A stretch of DNA of 29,819 nt from Priapulus caudatus (Eukaryota > Priapulida > Priapulimorpha > Priapulimorphida > Priapulidae). The notes under the pieces were generated by a model. The model saw only the letters and a list, made by a program, of their open reading frames with translations, searched no databases and had not been told where the DNA came from. A program made the position numbers and the translations under genes. The stretch lies in NCBI RefSeq assembly GCF_000485595.1, contig NW_014577086.1:582215-612033 (forward strand), written 5' to 3'. Of the stretch, positions 27,871 through 29,819 are shown in pieces. Within the stretch, counting starts at the first letter, position 1. Each line of letters opens with the position of its first letter.

Positions 27871-27990
27871 TATAAATTTATGAATTAGGATTACTTAAAC
27901 CATGAATTTATGAATTAGGATTACTTAAACAATGAATTTATGAATTAGGATTACTTAAACTATGAATTTATGAATTAGGATTACTTAAAC
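27871..27990. repeat. Minisatellite, 4 x 30 bp
   Basis: Four units of tgaatttatgaattaggatt plus acttaaac, differing only at the first few bases of each. There are no unique spacers, so this is not a CRISPR array. Confidence 0.95.
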
Positions 27991-29819
27991 AAGACATTTT
28001 AGAATTTTTGTCACAGCCGTCAGATAAGGAATCACAAACTTAAATCTAGATCCACTTTAAAATAGGGATAAACACGCACGCACGCACGCACGCACACATT
28101 ACACAAGTTTGAGGCCCACTGCAACACACAAAATAAGTCTTAACATTACAATCAACATTCAAAGGGATACAGTACTACACCCTAGAAATTTAGGGTATAT
28201 TTATGATAGTTAGTGCACAAATAATAGTAAATATCTACAAATTTCTACAACCATGCATTCACAGTCATAAAACAACAGTAAGTTTCCAAATCTTTATTTT
28301 TGGCCACTGACATGACACCCCGCGATTATGCTGCCACCCTAACAAAGAAAATTTATTTTGCACGTTACAGACCGAGGGTTAATCACAAAAGTGCAATTAT
28401 ATTTATACCTACCTACTATTTAACTGAAAAATTTTTATTTTAGGACAAATTCGTCCATATTATAATATAATGGAATCTAAAAAGTTGTTTACAAGATATT
28501 TCAATCCTTCTCCTTTTAAATGAATTAAGAAACACCCTCGGTCAGTAGCCTGCAGCCGAAAAGCCCTTTGAAAGTAGATGGGCTAATATAGCTAGTAGTA
28601 TAGTAGTGGCGCCACCGTCGTTGTAAGTAAAGATACAGCCATTGATTTTAAAACATGAAAAACAACATTTCTAATGCATATTGAACAATGAAATTTGTAT
28701 GTAGCGTAATTTTAACTTCTTTTAACACAAAATATGCAAGGAACCTAGGGCCGTGTATGCCTTTAACTTTTTCTCGTAACTCAAACCTCTATGCACTGTG
28801 TATGAGAAACTTGTAATTTTACCATGATACTGTCAATGGCCCGACAGAAAAAGTTAACGTTAAGACTAATGTCAAGACTAACTTTGTTTCTGAGTGACAA
28901 TGAACTAGTAAATTGACGGCCACCCAAATGAATGGAACAATATTAAACATCGCCATAAAAAATCACGTGTACATGAATCTGTGTCACTAGTTATTGTTTC
29001 AATGTTTGTATATAATGTAAGGAAATTGAGGTTTAATTAGTTGTGGATGTACATGACTCCCTAGAACACGTACACCGGAACCAATTATGAACTTTAATTA
29101 ACAACGTGTATATATTTCAGGCTTTAAACCTTCCACTGCCATCAAAAACCGAACTCCAAATGTTTTGCCATCAATAATTCTGCCGTGCTAGTATTCGCTA
29201 CCCGACACTTTTCTAGACAAGGAATTTACAGGTAATAATACTATGTTTTCATATATGTTATTAAACTTCTAGAAACCTTTCAAACTGGATACCTTAACTG
29301 TACACCAAGCGGAGCTAGCTGTTTGGGAAATTGATTTATATACTTGGTATGATTGACAAGCATCTCTACTAAATAAATGCTGCGATAGGACATGCCATTG
29401 CCAAGTACAAATTACTTGTACTACAATGCTAATAGCATAAATACATGTATATGCCAGATTGCCAGTCAATAATTTGAAAAACACTTACAAACTCTTATAG
29501 CTCAACCAACCTAGCAACAATATACAAGAAGGGTATGGTTAACTCGATCAGGGGAATAGGTCAACGAGCTTCATTTCGACAATAAGATGTACTTCAGGTG
29601 CTAGATACAATAATGTAACCCAACAAGAGTAGGGTTACAACGCGAGCTTATTCTTTTCTTTGGAGGAGCCCCTGAGTGATTCACTCAGGGCCGTTTTATG
29701 GTGCGTTTTTCGAGACTAGAACTTCCAAACTGGGTTTATTCTAAACACGAATGTTTCTCCGCTATCCTGGGACTTACTATGTACGCAGTGGCTCCTCGTC
29801 CGGAACCGGTCGCGTAGCT
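27991..29819. other. No gene recognised; right edge of window
   Basis: It contains a CGCA microsatellite at 28073-28097 and an odd 21-bp palindrome at 29670-29690 (ccctgagtga, T, tcactcaggg). The last ~40 bp are GC-rich and are followed on the minus strand by a consensus donor gtaagt at 29777. They might be a 5' exon of a minus-strand transcript, possibly SOS. I could not match it to SOS protein. Confidence 0.5.

Noticed and set aside
27871-27990. CRISPR-like array
   Set aside because: The units are contiguous 30-bp repeats without spacers, in a eukaryotic context; a minisatellite.

Overview
The window is animal nuclear DNA. It holds one intron-rich protein gene on the minus strand, set in AT-rich sequence with many small non-autonomous DNA transposons, microsatellites and minisatellites. 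The gene is a Son-of-sevenless (SOS) Ras guanine-nucleotide exchange factor. I aligned it from memory to human SOS1 and, at one junction, to Drosophila Sos. GT-AG introns, strong conservation of the RasGEF core, and hAT-type and THAP-bearing transposon remnants point to a metazoan, probably a marine or other invertebrate. I cannot name the species.

Gene layout: 22 coding exons run right to left from 22558 to 5597. Every intron begins GT and ends AG. The exon lengths sum to 3846 nt, which is 1281 codons plus a TAG stop, with phase kept at every junction. In protein order they encode the C-terminal half of the histone-fold module, the DH domain, the PH domain, the REM (RasGEF-N) domain, the CDC25 catalytic domain and a proline-rich GRB2-binding tail. 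About 60-70 N-terminal residues are missing. I found no exon for them between 22559 and the right edge, so they are probably outside the window.

Introns: several contain structures related to their own exons. One has a decayed tandem copy of a catalytic-domain exon (7451-7590). One has about ten copies of a repeat that reproduces the adjacent 5' splice site (14533-14800). One has degenerate copies resembling an exon end (13107-13222). One is almost entirely a 640-bp GA/CT tract beside the splice donor. Four small inverted-repeat transposons lie in introns. The two at 13510-14213 and 19395-19714 have 8-bp target-site duplications and hAT-like termini.

Flanks: 1-5596 is downstream of the gene. 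It holds microsatellites, two strong palindromes, a possible tRNA-derived fragment and a weak plus-strand exon candidate. 22559-29819 is upstream. It holds a 406-bp foldback element with a truncated THAP zinc-finger reading frame, a possible CpG-containing promoter/first exon of a plus-strand gene near 25.5-25.86 kb, a purine-rich tract at 26.06-26.38 kb and a 4 x 30-bp minisatellite. No rRNA, confident tRNA, CRISPR array or prokaryotic feature was seen, and no convincing new multi-gene system.
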